A program made the translations under genes and the position numbers. The notes below the pieces were generated by a model that worked only from the letters and a program-made list of their open reading frames with translations, ran no database searches and was not told the DNA's origin. DNA of 64,000 nt from Acidimicrobiia bacterium. Its GTDB lineage: Bacteria > Actinomycetota > Acidimicrobiia > IMCC26256 > PALSA-610. The stretch lies in the NCBI GenBank assembly GCA_026002935.1, contig BPGH01000001.1, positions 1,537,965 to 1,601,964 on the forward strand, read 5' to 3'. This document shows positions 43,666-50,899 of this stretch, one piece after another (position 1 is the first letter of the stretch; each line of letters starts with the position of its first letter).

Positions 43666-44111
43666 TCACGGGGCGCGACGCCCGTGGCGGGGCGCCGGTC
43701 GCCCCGGCGGGCGGGCCCGGGCGGGCCGGCGTCCCGGGTACCGCCCGGCGCCGCCGGGCGCCGGCGCACCGGTGCCGGCGAGGCCGGCGGGCACCCGTCG
43801 CGACCACGCTGCGTGGCATCCGGGCGGGCCCCCGTCCCCCGGGCCGGGGCCGCCCCGCCGCTCCCGTGCCGGCGGGCGGCGCCGGGCCCGCCGGCGGCGC
43901 CCACCCGCGCCCGGCGCCGCGCCGGGCGCCGGCGAGGGGGTGCGGCCGGTGCGCGCCGGCCCCCGGCGGCGGCGGTGGGACCCGGCCCGTGCGGTGCGCG
44001 GCGGGACGGCGCGCACGCGTGGGCTCGCCGTGCCGCGTGCACGCGCGCCGCAGCGTCGCGACGCGGGCGCGCCCGACGCGAAATCGCCTCTGACGTGGAC
44101 AAACGCGCGCG
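43666..44111. other. Gene-free, extremely GC-rich stretch
   Basis: About 445 bp with no convincing reading frame. It is close to 85% G+C, with runs of GGCGCC, GCCGGC and CCCGGG that can fold into many hairpins. Frames through it encode only Arg/Ala/Gly/Pro-rich strings. I see no RNA gene or promoter in it. Confidence 0.6.
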
Positions 44112-44336
44112 TCAGGCGAGCTCGACGCGGATCGCGTCGCCGCGCACGACCAGTGTGCACGGCATGCCGACGAGGGAGAGCTCGTCCGCGACGCGCATGG
44201 TCCGCGAGACGATGTCGACGACGTCACCGCGGTGCTCGCCGGTGGTGATCGCGCACTCGAGTGCGATCGCGTCGCCGCGTCGTTCCGCCCACACGACGAA
44301 CGCGTCGTAGCGCCCGTCCTCAAGTCGCGACGTCAT
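44112..44336 (-). CDS. Small hypothetical protein (74 residues)
   Basis: The frame begins MTSRLEDGRYDAFVVWAE and continues in an alternating hydrophobic pattern (I-A-L-E-C-A-I-T-T-G-E-H-R-G-D-V-V-D-I-V), ending V-V-R-G-D-A-I-R-V-E-L-A. It looks like a small beta-rich (OB- or KOW-like) protein with no membrane segment. It diverges from the HU gene, whose promoter region is about 300 bp away. No family recognised; codon use is like its neighbours. Confidence 0.55.
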   Translation of the reverse strand: MTSRLEDGRYDAFVVWAERRGDAIALECAITTGEHRGDVVDIVSRTMRVADELSLVGMPCTLVVRGDAIRVELA

Positions 44337-44568
44337 CGGTCGATGCTGCCATGCGATGCCCGCCGCGTGCAGCGTGACCACGCGCTGCGACCATGCGCCC
44401 CGCCGCCACCGTCGCGCGAACCCGGTCGTGCCGGCCCGCGCGACGCGCGCCGTGCGGCCCGCGACGCGTCGCGATGGATCGTCGCGTCGCGGTGTCGCGC
44501 CCCTCCCGCGACCGTCGCGCGCGGCACGCGTGAGGTGGCGCGCGACGTGCTCCGAACGCCGGAAATGC

Positions 44569-44597
44569 TTGACCTCGTCACGTGGATCAGTTCTCAT
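44569..44597 (+). promoter_or_regulatory. Predicted promoter of the HU gene
   Basis: TTGACC (44569-44574) and TCTCAT (44592-44597) are spaced by 17 bp and followed by about 35 nt of leader ending in GGAGG 9 nt before the GTG. The remainder of the 298-bp region from 44337 is G+C-rich and shows nothing else. Confidence 0.45.
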
Positions 44598-44634
44598 TGC
44601 ACGAACGCACGCCGACGCGTGGAGGTTTGTGCCC

Positions 44635-44910
44635 GTGAACAAGGGCGAACTGGTAGACGCGATCGCGAGCTCGGCGAACCTCAGCAAGGCTGACGCCGAG
44701 GGAGCGCTCAATGCGTTCATCAACGCGGTGCGAGGCGCCGTCGCGGGTGGCGACAAGGTCACGCTCCCCGGCTTCGGCACCTTCGCACCCTCCGAGCGGG
44801 CGGCGCGGACGGGCATGAACCCGCAGACGCGCGAGCCCATCCAGATCCCTGCTTCCAAGTCGGTGAAGTTCACCGTCGGATCCGACTTCAAGAAGCAGCT
44901 CAATCCCTGA
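44635..44910 (+). CDS. hup: DNA-binding protein HU
   Basis: A 91-residue HU with the full core: [11 protein letters not shown], the F-I-N-A-V-R segment, V-T-L-P-G-F-G-T-F and the arm [14 protein letters not shown]. It ends D-F-K-K-Q-L-N-P with no C-terminal tail. Actinobacterial HU (HupB) usually carries a long Lys/Ala/Pro tail in the same chain; here that tail is encoded by the next, separate gene 93 nt downstream in the same reading frame. HU wraps and compacts DNA. Confidence 0.95.
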   Translation: MNKGELVDAIASSANLSKADAEGALNAFINAVRGAVAGGDKVTLPGFGTFAPSERAARTGMNPQTREPIQIPASKSVKFTVGSDFKKQLNP

Positions 44911-44955
44911 CGGTGTAGGGCGTGGGGCCGCACTCCCGCACGCTCCGAGTGACGT

Positions 44956-44969
44956 GAAGTTCGAACTTC
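44956..44969. other. 14-bp perfect palindrome between the HU and histone-like genes
   Basis: GAAGTTCGAACTTC lies in the 93-nt gap. It may be an operator or, in RNA, a short hairpin. The half-site order (GTTC then GAAC) is the reverse of the LexA consensus, so it is not an SOS box. Confidence 0.45.
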
Positions 44970-45003
44970 CCCGAGTGAGAGCTCTCCGAGAAAGGTGGTG
45001 ACC

Positions 45004-45402
45004 GTGCCTCCGGCGAAGAAGTCGACGAGGAAGGCCACGAAGAAGGCCCCCGCCAAGCGCAAGGCCACGCGGAAGGCGCCTGCCAAGCGGACGACCGCCC
45101 GCAAGTCGACGGCCAAGAAGTCGACGGCGAGGAAGTCGACCAGGAAGGCGACCAAGAAGACGGCGGCGAAGAAGGCGCCGGCCAAGCGCCGGACCGCCAA
45201 GAAGTCGACGGCCAAGAAGTCGACGGCCAAGAAGGCGCCCGCGAAGCGCCGGGCCCGGAAGTCGACCAAGAAGGCCGCCGGCGCGACGGCGACCAAGGCG
45301 CCGGCGAAGCGCCGCCGCAAGGCCACGCGCAAGGCGCCGGCGAAGGCGCCCGCCAAGCGCGCGACCCGGCGCACGGTGCGCAAGCGCACGGCCAAGCGCT
45401 GA
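45004..45402 (+). CDS. Lysine/alanine-rich histone H1-like DNA-binding protein
   Basis: A 132-residue protein composed almost wholly of Lys, Ala, Arg, Thr, Ser and Pro. It has tandem A-K-K-S-T and A-P-A-K-R repeats (for instance [19 protein letters not shown]). It resembles the HupB C-terminal tail and histone H1 tails, without a globular domain. It would bind DNA non-specifically, presumably together with HU. I chose the third GTG ([14 protein letters not shown]) because AGAAAGGTGG lies 7 nt before it. A strong hairpin terminates the unit. Confidence 0.85.
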   Translation: MPPAKKSTRKATKKAPAKRKATRKAPAKRTTARKSTAKKSTARKSTRKATKKTAAKKAPAKRRTAKKSTAKKSTAKKAPAKRRARKSTKKAAGATATKAPAKRRRKATRKAPAKAPAKRATRRTVRKRTAKR

Positions 45403-45423
45403 CCCGCATCCAGCCGATCCGGA

Positions 45424-45453
45424 ACGAGGGGCCCGGTGCACCGGGCCCCTCGT
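45424..45453. terminator. Strong hairpin terminator after the histone-like gene
   Basis: A 13-bp perfect stem ACGAGGGGCCCGG / CCGGGCCCCTCGT with a TGCA loop lies between the convergent histone-like and PIG-L genes. It lacks a T run, as is common in high-GC actinobacteria, and could serve both directions. Confidence 0.7.
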
Positions 45454-45478
45454 CGCGTCGGCGGCGATGCCGTGGCGC

Positions 45479-46204
45479 TCAGCAGTCGGTCATGCGCCGG
45501 AACGCCTCGGCGGCGCGCACCCCCGCGCGCAGCCCCGCGGCCTGCGCGTCGTCGTGGACCCGGCGCACGAACCGGGCGCGTTGCTCGTCGGGGCGGTCGC
45601 CGATGCCCATCGTCGAGCGCCACTGGCTGCGATGGCACAGCAACGCCTCGACCTTGCGGTCGAGGTGGTCGTGCACCCGCTCGACGTGATCGGGCCGTCC
45701 GGCCTCGAACAGCAGCAGCACGCCGGGGCGGTGCGGTCCGTGCGGCTGCCCCGGATGCGCGTGCCATTCCCGCGCGGCGACGACGGCCCGGACCGCCAGC
45801 AGACCGGCGGCGTGATGGTCGGGGTGCAGGCGGTAGGCGCGCCAGGGGTCGTGCGCGAGCACGACGTCGGGCCGCAGGCGCCGGATCACACCGCACAGCG
45901 CCGCTACGAGGTCCCGAGTCGCGTCCAGTTCGCCGTCGGGGGCGCGCAGGAACTCGACGTCCTGCGCGCCGAGCACCTCGACCGCCCGGCGCTGCTCCTC
46001 CTCGCGCCGGCGTACGAGCGCGTCGAGGTCCTCGTCGGGGTCCCACGAGCCCTTCGAGCCGTCCGTGCACACGACGAGGTGCACCGCCGCGCCGGCGTCG
46101 GCCCACTTCGCGAGCGTCGCCCCGCAACCGAACTCGACGTCGTCGGGGTGCGCCCCGACGGCGAGCACGCGGCCCGGCACGGGGAGGTCGACGGTGCAGC
46201 TCAA
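45479..46204 (-). CDS. PIG-L/LmbE-family N-deacetylase
   Basis: A 241-residue zinc hydrolase: [15 protein letters not shown] (HPDD metal motif), [24 protein letters not shown] (H-x-D-H). The family removes acetyl groups from N-acetyl sugars, as in mycothiol (MshB, Mca) or antibiotic synthesis. Which one this is cannot be told. The TTG start overlaps the cofC stop and is the in-frame start closest to the usual N-terminus (a GTG 9 codons on is an alternative). Confidence 0.87.
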   Translation of the reverse strand: MSCTVDLPVPGRVLAVGAHPDDVEFGCGATLAKWADAGAAVHLVVCTDGSKGSWDPDEDLDALVRRREEEQRRAVEVLGAQDVEFLRAPDGELDATRDLVAALCGVIRRLRPDVVLAHDPWRAYRLHPDHHAAGLLAVRAVVAAREWHAHPGQPHGPHRPGVLLLFEAGRPDHVERVHDHLDRKVEALLCHRSQWRSTMGIGDRPDEQRARFVRRVHDDAQAAGLRAGVRAAEAFRRMTDC

Positions 46205-46800
46205 CGCGCCCGGGCCCGGAGCCGGTCGAGGTCCTCGGGGAGGTCGACGTCGAAGCCGAGCGCCCGGTCGCGCACGACCGCGACCCCGAGTCCGCACCGC
46301 CGGGCCTCGGCGACGTGGCGGGCGAACGACCCGGGGCCGTACGAGAAGCGGAACGGTGCGGCCGCGGGCACCGAGAGCGCCGGGGTCCCGTCGTCGCGGT
46401 GGTCGGGGACGACCACCGCCAGGTGTCCGTCGCCGGGGTCGAGCACGTCGAGCGACGACGCGAGCGGCAGGTCGGCGTGCACGACGACGACGCGCGAGAG
46501 GCCGCGTGCGCGGACCCAGCGACGCCCCGCCTCCGCGCTCGCGTCGAGCGAGCCGGGATCGTCGACGCAGTCGGCGCCCCGGGCCGCGCAGAACGCCCGC
46601 ACCTCCGGGTCGCCCGAGACGACGACCGTCGGGCGCCCGCGCGCGGCGTCGAGGACCGCGCCCGCCATCTCGCGCGCGAGCGCGACGCGCGCGTCGTCGT
46701 CGAGCACCGGCGCGAGGCGGCCCTTCCCCTGCCGGAACGAGCGGAGCGGGACGACGACACCGGCGCGCGACGCGGGGACACCAGGGCGCGCGGTCGGCAT
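46201..46800 (-). CDS. cofC: 2-phospho-L-lactate guanylyltransferase CofC
   Basis: A 199-residue nucleotidyltransferase: V-V-V-P-L-R-S-F-R-Q-G-K-G-R-L-A-P-V-L, V-V-V-S-G-D-P-E-V, V-V-H-A-D-L-P-L-A-S-S and Y-G-P-G-S-F-A-R-H. CofC/FbiD attaches GMP to 2-phospho-L-lactate (or phosphoenolpyruvate) in coenzyme F420 synthesis. The host has at least two F420-type oxidoreductases, at the left end of the window. It is divergent from plsC with only 9 bp between the start codons. Confidence 0.88.
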   Translation of the reverse strand: MPTARPGVPASRAGVVVPLRSFRQGKGRLAPVLDDDARVALAREMAGAVLDAARGRPTVVVSGDPEVRAFCAARGADCVDDPGSLDASAEAGRRWVRARGLSRVVVVHADLPLASSLDVLDPGDGHLAVVVPDHRDDGTPALSVPAAAPFRFSYGPGSFARHVAEARRCGLGVAVVRDRALGFDVDLPEDLDRLRARAR

Positions 46801-46809
46801 GACGAACGT

Positions 46810-47529
46810 ATGCTACCGAGCGTGGACGCCGTGTACTCGGCCGCGAAGGTCGTGTTCTATCCCGGCCTCCGGTACGGCCTGCGGTGGACCGTCGAGGGGA
46901 TCGAGCGGATCCCGCGCGAGGGCCCGGTGATCCTCGCGAGCAATCACGTGTCGTACCTCGACCCGCTCACCCTCGCGTGGGTCGCCGACCGCCGCGGCCG
47001 GCGCGTGCGGTTCCTCGCGAAGGCCGAGCTGTTCGACAAGCCGGGGCTCGGGCCGCTGCTGCGTTCCGTGCGGCAGATCCCGGTGCAGCGCGGCTCCGCC
47101 GACGCCGCGCACGCGCTCGACGCCGCCGTCGACGCGCTCGCGCGCGGCGAGTGCGTCGCGGTGTTCCCGGAGGGCACCATCTCGCCCGACCTCGAACCGA
47201 TGCCGGGCAAGTCGGGCACGGCGCGCCTCGCGCGCGCGAGCGGCGTGCCGGTCACGCCGGTCGGGCTGTGGGGCACGCACCGCATCCTGTTCAAGGGGCG
47301 CCGGCCGTCGTGGCGCTGGGGTGTGGCGCAGGCCGCCGTGGTCGGGGAGCCGGTCGCGGTCGCCCCCGACGAGCACGTCCGTGACGCGACCCGGCGGATC
47401 ATGGCGTCGATCGCCCGTTGCGTCGCCCGGGCGCGCGAGATCTACCCGCAGCGCCCCGCGCCGGGCGAGGACGCCTGGTGGTGGCGCGAGCCGGGGTCCG
47501 CGACGGCGGGGCTGCGGGAGGGCGCGTGA
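46810..47529 (+). CDS. plsC: 1-acyl-sn-glycerol-3-phosphate acyltransferase
   Basis: A 239-residue lysophosphatidic acid acyltransferase-like enzyme. The catalytic H46-V-S-Y-L-D51 motif is preceded by N-H, followed by K-A-E-L-F, V-F-P-E-G-T-I-S and V-T-P-V-G-L-W-G-T-H. The N-terminal helix V-V-F-Y-P-G-L is membrane-associated. It acylates the sn-2 position in phosphatidic acid synthesis. A TATGCT box lies 7 nt before an in-frame GTG at 46822, so a leaderless GTG start four codons in is possible. It overlaps gpsA by GTGA. Confidence 0.87.
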   Translation: MLPSVDAVYSAAKVVFYPGLRYGLRWTVEGIERIPREGPVILASNHVSYLDPLTLAWVADRRGRRVRFLAKAELFDKPGLGPLLRSVRQIPVQRGSADAAHALDAAVDALARGECVAVFPEGTISPDLEPMPGKSGTARLARASGVPVTPVGLWGTHRILFKGRRPSWRWGVAQAAVVGEPVAVAPDEHVRDATRRIMASIARCVARAREIYPQRPAPGEDAWWWREPGSATAGLREGA

Positions 47530-48533
47530 AGGTCGCGGTCGTCGGCGCCGGATCGTGGGGCACCACCGTCGCGGGGCTCGTGTGCGCGAACGCGCCGACC
47601 GTCCTCTGGGCGCGCCGGGCCGAGCTGGCCGACGAGATCGCGTCCACGCGCGAGAACGCGCGCTACCTCCCCGGTGTGCGCCTGCCGGACTCGCTGGCGG
47701 TCACGTCGTCGCTGGCCGACGCGTGCGCGGACGCGGACGTCGTCGTGCTGGGCGTGCCGTCGCACGGCATGCGCGCGGTGTTGGAGGCGGCGGCCCCGCA
47801 CATCCGGCCCGACGCGGCGGTCGTCAGCCTCGCGAAGGGGGTCGAGCAGGGCACGTTGGCGCGCATGTCCGAGGTCGCGGCCGAGGTGCTCGCGGGCCAC
47901 GACCCGGCGCGCCTCGGCGTGCTCACCGGACCGAACCTCGCGAAGGAGGTGGCGGCCGGGCAGCCCGCGGCGTCGGTGGTCGCGGCCGGCGACCCGGAGG
48001 TCGCGGAACGGTTGCAGCGGCTGTTCCACACGCCGAGCTTCCGTGTCTACACGAACCCCGACGTCGTCGGCTGCGAGATCGCGGGCGCGCTGAAGAACGT
48101 GCTCGCGATCGGGGCCGGGATCGCCGACGGTCTCGGCTACGGCGACAACACGAAGGCCGCCCTCATGACCCGCGGCCTCGCGGAGCTCGCGCGGCTCGGC
48201 GTCGCCCTGGGCGGCGACCCGCTGACCTTCGCCGGGCTCGCCGGGATGGGGGACCTCATCGCGACGTGCAGCAGCCCCCAGAGCCGCAACCGGCACGTCG
48301 GCGTGCAGCTCGGGCGCGGCCGGTCGCTCGACGAGGTGCTCGCCGAGATGGCCATGGTCGCCGAGGGGGTGAAGAGCACCGCCGCGGTCCTCGAGCTCGC
48401 GGCCCGCCACGGCGTCGAGATGCCGCTCGCGGCGTTCGTCGGGCGGGTCCTCTACGAGGGCGCGCGCCCCGCCGACCTCGTGCCCGAGCTCATGGGCCGC
48501 AAGGCGAAGCCCGAGCTGCACGGCATCCGCTGA
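47526..48533 (+). CDS. gpsA: Glycerol-3-phosphate dehydrogenase (NAD(P)+)
   Basis: A 335-residue enzyme. The Rossmann motif V-G-A-G-S-W-G-T-T-V-A is at the start. The K-N-V-L-A-I-G-A-G region and the G-L-A-G-M-G-D-L motif, with A-L-M-T-R-G and N-R-H-V-G, match GpsA. It makes sn-glycerol 3-phosphate from dihydroxyacetone phosphate for phospholipids, the step before plsC chemistry. The GTG start overlaps the plsC stop; its own stop overlaps the next gene's ATG (TGATG). Confidence 0.93.
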   Translation: MKVAVVGAGSWGTTVAGLVCANAPTVLWARRAELADEIASTRENARYLPGVRLPDSLAVTSSLADACADADVVVLGVPSHGMRAVLEAAAPHIRPDAAVVSLAKGVEQGTLARMSEVAAEVLAGHDPARLGVLTGPNLAKEVAAGQPAASVVAAGDPEVAERLQRLFHTPSFRVYTNPDVVGCEIAGALKNVLAIGAGIADGLGYGDNTKAALMTRGLAELARLGVALGGDPLTFAGLAGMGDLIATCSSPQSRNRHVGVQLGRGRSLDEVLAEMAMVAEGVKSTAAVLELAARHGVEMPLAAFVGRVLYEGARPADLVPELMGRKAKPELHGIR

Positions 48534-49699
48534 TGCTCGCGGTCGGCACCCTCGACCAGGGTGTGCTCGCCCACGTCGACGGCGCCGGGCGCGTCGACGC
48601 CGGCCGCGCCACGCTCGAGGTCTGGATCGGCGCCGACGACCGCTGGCACCTGCCCGGTGACCCCGGCTCGCGGCACGGGCGGCTCGGCCCGGCGCCGGTC
48701 GCGCAGACGCGGACGCGCGTGCCGGGGGGCGACGCCGTGTGCGCCGTCTACGCCGTGGACGGGCGGGTCGTCGTGGAGATCGCCGACGAGTCGCCGGCGC
48801 CGTTCGCGGTCGCGTTCGTGGTGCGCGCCCGGGCGCGGGCGCTCGGCGCCGACGGCGGTGTGGTGCACGCCGACGGGGAACCGCTGCTCGCGTTCGCCCG
48901 GCCGCCGCTGCGCTGGTCGGTCGCGACCGCCGGCGGGTCGGTGCGCGACGAGGTGTGCTCGGGCGGCGCGCACGAGGGGCCCTTCCCTCCCGTCACGGCC
49001 GGCGCGGGCCGCACGATCGAGGCCGCGTTCCTGTTCCCGGTCGCGCACCGCACGCGGGTGCGCGCCGTGTTCGCGGCCCGCGACCCCTCGCGGGCGGACC
49101 TCGACGTGCCGGACGTCGCGGGCGTGCGCCGCGCGTGGGACCGCCTCCTCGACCGGGGCATGCGCACCGAGCTCCCCGAGCCGCTGCAGTCGCGGCTCGA
49201 CGAGGCGCGTGCCGACCTGCTCCTCGCCGCCCCCGGCCCGCAGGCGTTCGTGGCGCTCGAGGCGTGGGGCTTCGACGACGAGGCCGCGACCGTGTGGCAC
49301 GCGCTGGGGCTGCGCGACCGCCGCCGCGCCCGCCGGCGCGCGGTGCCGCCGTCGCTGCTGCTCGACACGCACGCCGCGCTCGTCGCCGAGCGCGGGCGCA
49401 CCGTGGAGCTCCTGCCCGGGTTCCGCCCGGAGTGGCTGGGCCAGCCCGTCGCCGTGCACGACGCGCCGCTGCGCGCGGGGCGGTGCTCGTTCGCGCTGCG
49501 GTGGCACGGTGCCCGGCCCGCGCTCCTGTGGGACGCACCCGCGGGCCTCGAACTGCGGGCGCCGGCCCTCGATCCGCACTTCGCGGCGCGCGAACCGCGC
49601 GGTGAGGCGTTGCTCGCGGCGCCGCCCGCACCGCTGCTCGCGATGGGGACGACGGCCCGGCCGGGGGAGACGATCGCGCCGCCGGACTCGTTCACGTGA
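48533..49699 (+). CDS. Protein of unknown function in the plsC-gpsA-cyclase operon
   Basis: A 388-residue protein beginning MLAVGTLDQGVLAHVDGA. The first two thirds look like beta-sandwich (many short strands, e.g. V-V-V-E-I-A-D-E-S-P-A-P-F-A-V-A-F-V-V-R-A). The last third has Leu/Ala helices (S-L-L-L-D-T-H-A-A-L-V-A). No signal or membrane segment. I recognise no family; a glycoside-hydrolase-like or regulatory role is only possible. It is translationally coupled to both gpsA and the cyclase gene, so it probably acts with one of them. Confidence 0.6.
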   Translation: MLAVGTLDQGVLAHVDGAGRVDAGRATLEVWIGADDRWHLPGDPGSRHGRLGPAPVAQTRTRVPGGDAVCAVYAVDGRVVVEIADESPAPFAVAFVVRARARALGADGGVVHADGEPLLAFARPPLRWSVATAGGSVRDEVCSGGAHEGPFPPVTAGAGRTIEAAFLFPVAHRTRVRAVFAARDPSRADLDVPDVAGVRRAWDRLLDRGMRTELPEPLQSRLDEARADLLLAAPGPQAFVALEAWGFDDEAATVWHALGLRDRRRARRRAVPPSLLLDTHAALVAERGRTVELLPGFRPEWLGQPVAVHDAPLRAGRCSFALRWHGARPALLWDAPAGLELRAPALDPHFAAREPRGEALLAAPPAPLLAMGTTARPGETIAPPDSFT

Positions 49700-50808
49700 G
49701 CGCACAGGACTTCGCCGCCGCCGGCCTGTACGACCCGGACGCGCCGGACGCGCCGGAGTGGCTCGCCGTGCTCGAGTACCTCCAGCAGGAGGTGGGCGCG
49801 TCGATCCCCGAGATGGTGCAGGCCGCGCAGGAGGACCGGCTGCTCAGCATGGCGGCGTTCCGGCCGCTGCGGCCGCCGGGGCCGCGCCTGACGCTCGCGG
49901 AGGCCGCCGAGGCCGCGGGCGTCGACCCGCGGCTCGCGGCGCGGGCCTGGCGCGCCGCGGGGTTCCCCGACCCGCGGCCGCACGAGCGGCGCTTCGGCGA
50001 GCCCGACGTCGGGTTCTTCGAGGTGCTCCGGCTCGCGTGCGAGTTCCTCCCCGAGGACGCGGTGCTGCAGTACGTGCGGACGATCGGCACCGCGACCGCC
50101 CAGATCGCGGAGAGCGCCGTCGCGCTCATGCGCTCGAACGTCGAGGCGCCCCTGCTCCAGCGCCGCGCACTCGTCGAGATCGTCCGCACCTACGACGACG
50201 TCGCGCGCCGGCTCGTGCCGCGCCTCGGCACCGTGATCGACACGCTGCACCGTCACCACGTCGAGGCGGCCGGACGCCGCTACAGCGACATCGGCGCCGC
50301 GCCGTCGGCGACGAACGTCGTGCCGCTCGCGGTGGGCTTCGCGGACCTGAGCGACTACACGGGGCTCTCCGCGCGCCTCGCGGCGGAGGACCTGGGCCGG
50401 ATGCTCGCCCGGTTCGAGGCGACGACCGGCGACACCATCGCGAAGGCCGGCGCCCACGTCGCGAAGCGCATCGGGGACGCGGTCATGTTCGTGACGAGCG
50501 CGCCCGGGGTCGCGTGCGCGCTGGCGCTCGACCTCGTCGACGAGTGCGCGCGTGCGGGCCTGCCCCGGCTCCGGGTCGGGATCGCGTTCGGCGACGTCAT
50601 CGTGCGCCACGGCGACTTCTACGGTCCCGTCGTCAACCTGGCGAGCCGGCTCGTCAACGAGGCGGCGCCCGGCACCGTGCTCACGGACGCGACGCTGCGG
50701 GACCGCCTCGAGCGCGTCCGCGGCCCCTACGCGTTCCTCCCCGCCGGCCGCGTGCCGCTCGCGGGCTTCGGCGACGCGGTCGTCGCGCACCAGGTCGTCC
50801 GGCCGTGA
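49696..50808 (+). CDS. Class III adenylate/guanylate cyclase
   Basis: A 370-residue soluble cyclase. The N-terminal 200 residues include a helical region with a MerR-like helix-turn-helix pattern (L-T-L-A-E-A-A-E-A-A-G-V-D-P-R-L-A-A-R-A), as in pH-sensing actinobacterial cyclases. The catalytic domain has metal aspartates D217 (F-A-D-L-S-D-Y-T) and D261 (R-I-G-D-A-V-M-F), then G-D-V-I-V-R-H-G-D-F-Y-G-P-V-V-N-L-A-S-R-L. It makes a cyclic nucleotide; cAMP is likelier. Its GTG overlaps the preceding stop (GTGA), tying it to the lipid genes. Confidence 0.85.
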   Translation: MSAQDFAAAGLYDPDAPDAPEWLAVLEYLQQEVGASIPEMVQAAQEDRLLSMAAFRPLRPPGPRLTLAEAAEAAGVDPRLAARAWRAAGFPDPRPHERRFGEPDVGFFEVLRLACEFLPEDAVLQYVRTIGTATAQIAESAVALMRSNVEAPLLQRRALVEIVRTYDDVARRLVPRLGTVIDTLHRHHVEAAGRRYSDIGAAPSATNVVPLAVGFADLSDYTGLSARLAAEDLGRMLARFEATTGDTIAKAGAHVAKRIGDAVMFVTSAPGVACALALDLVDECARAGLPRLRVGIAFGDVIVRHGDFYGPVVNLASRLVNEAAPGTVLTDATLRDRLERVRGPYAFLPAGRVPLAGFGDAVVAHQVVRP

Positions 50809-50899
50809 CCCGGGGGATCGTGGCGCCCGCACGGATGCCCGGCGGCGACCGGTGGTCGGGTCCGGCCCGACGCCGGCTGCGGGCGGCCCCGCGCCCGCG

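Noticed and set aside
43666..44111. GC-rich stretch as a possible small-RNA or repeat element
   Set aside because: Many overlapping hairpins but no promoter, terminator or repeated unit that would single out one RNA.
44956..44969. LexA-like box at the HU locus
   Set aside because: The half sites are in reverse order (GTTC-GAAC); the consensus GAAC-N4-GTTC is absent.
45004..45402. Lysine-rich frame as a spurious repeat rather than a gene
   Set aside because: It has a proper start and Shine-Dalgarno, repeats typical of histone-like tails, ends just before a strong terminator and adjoins HU; kept as a gene.
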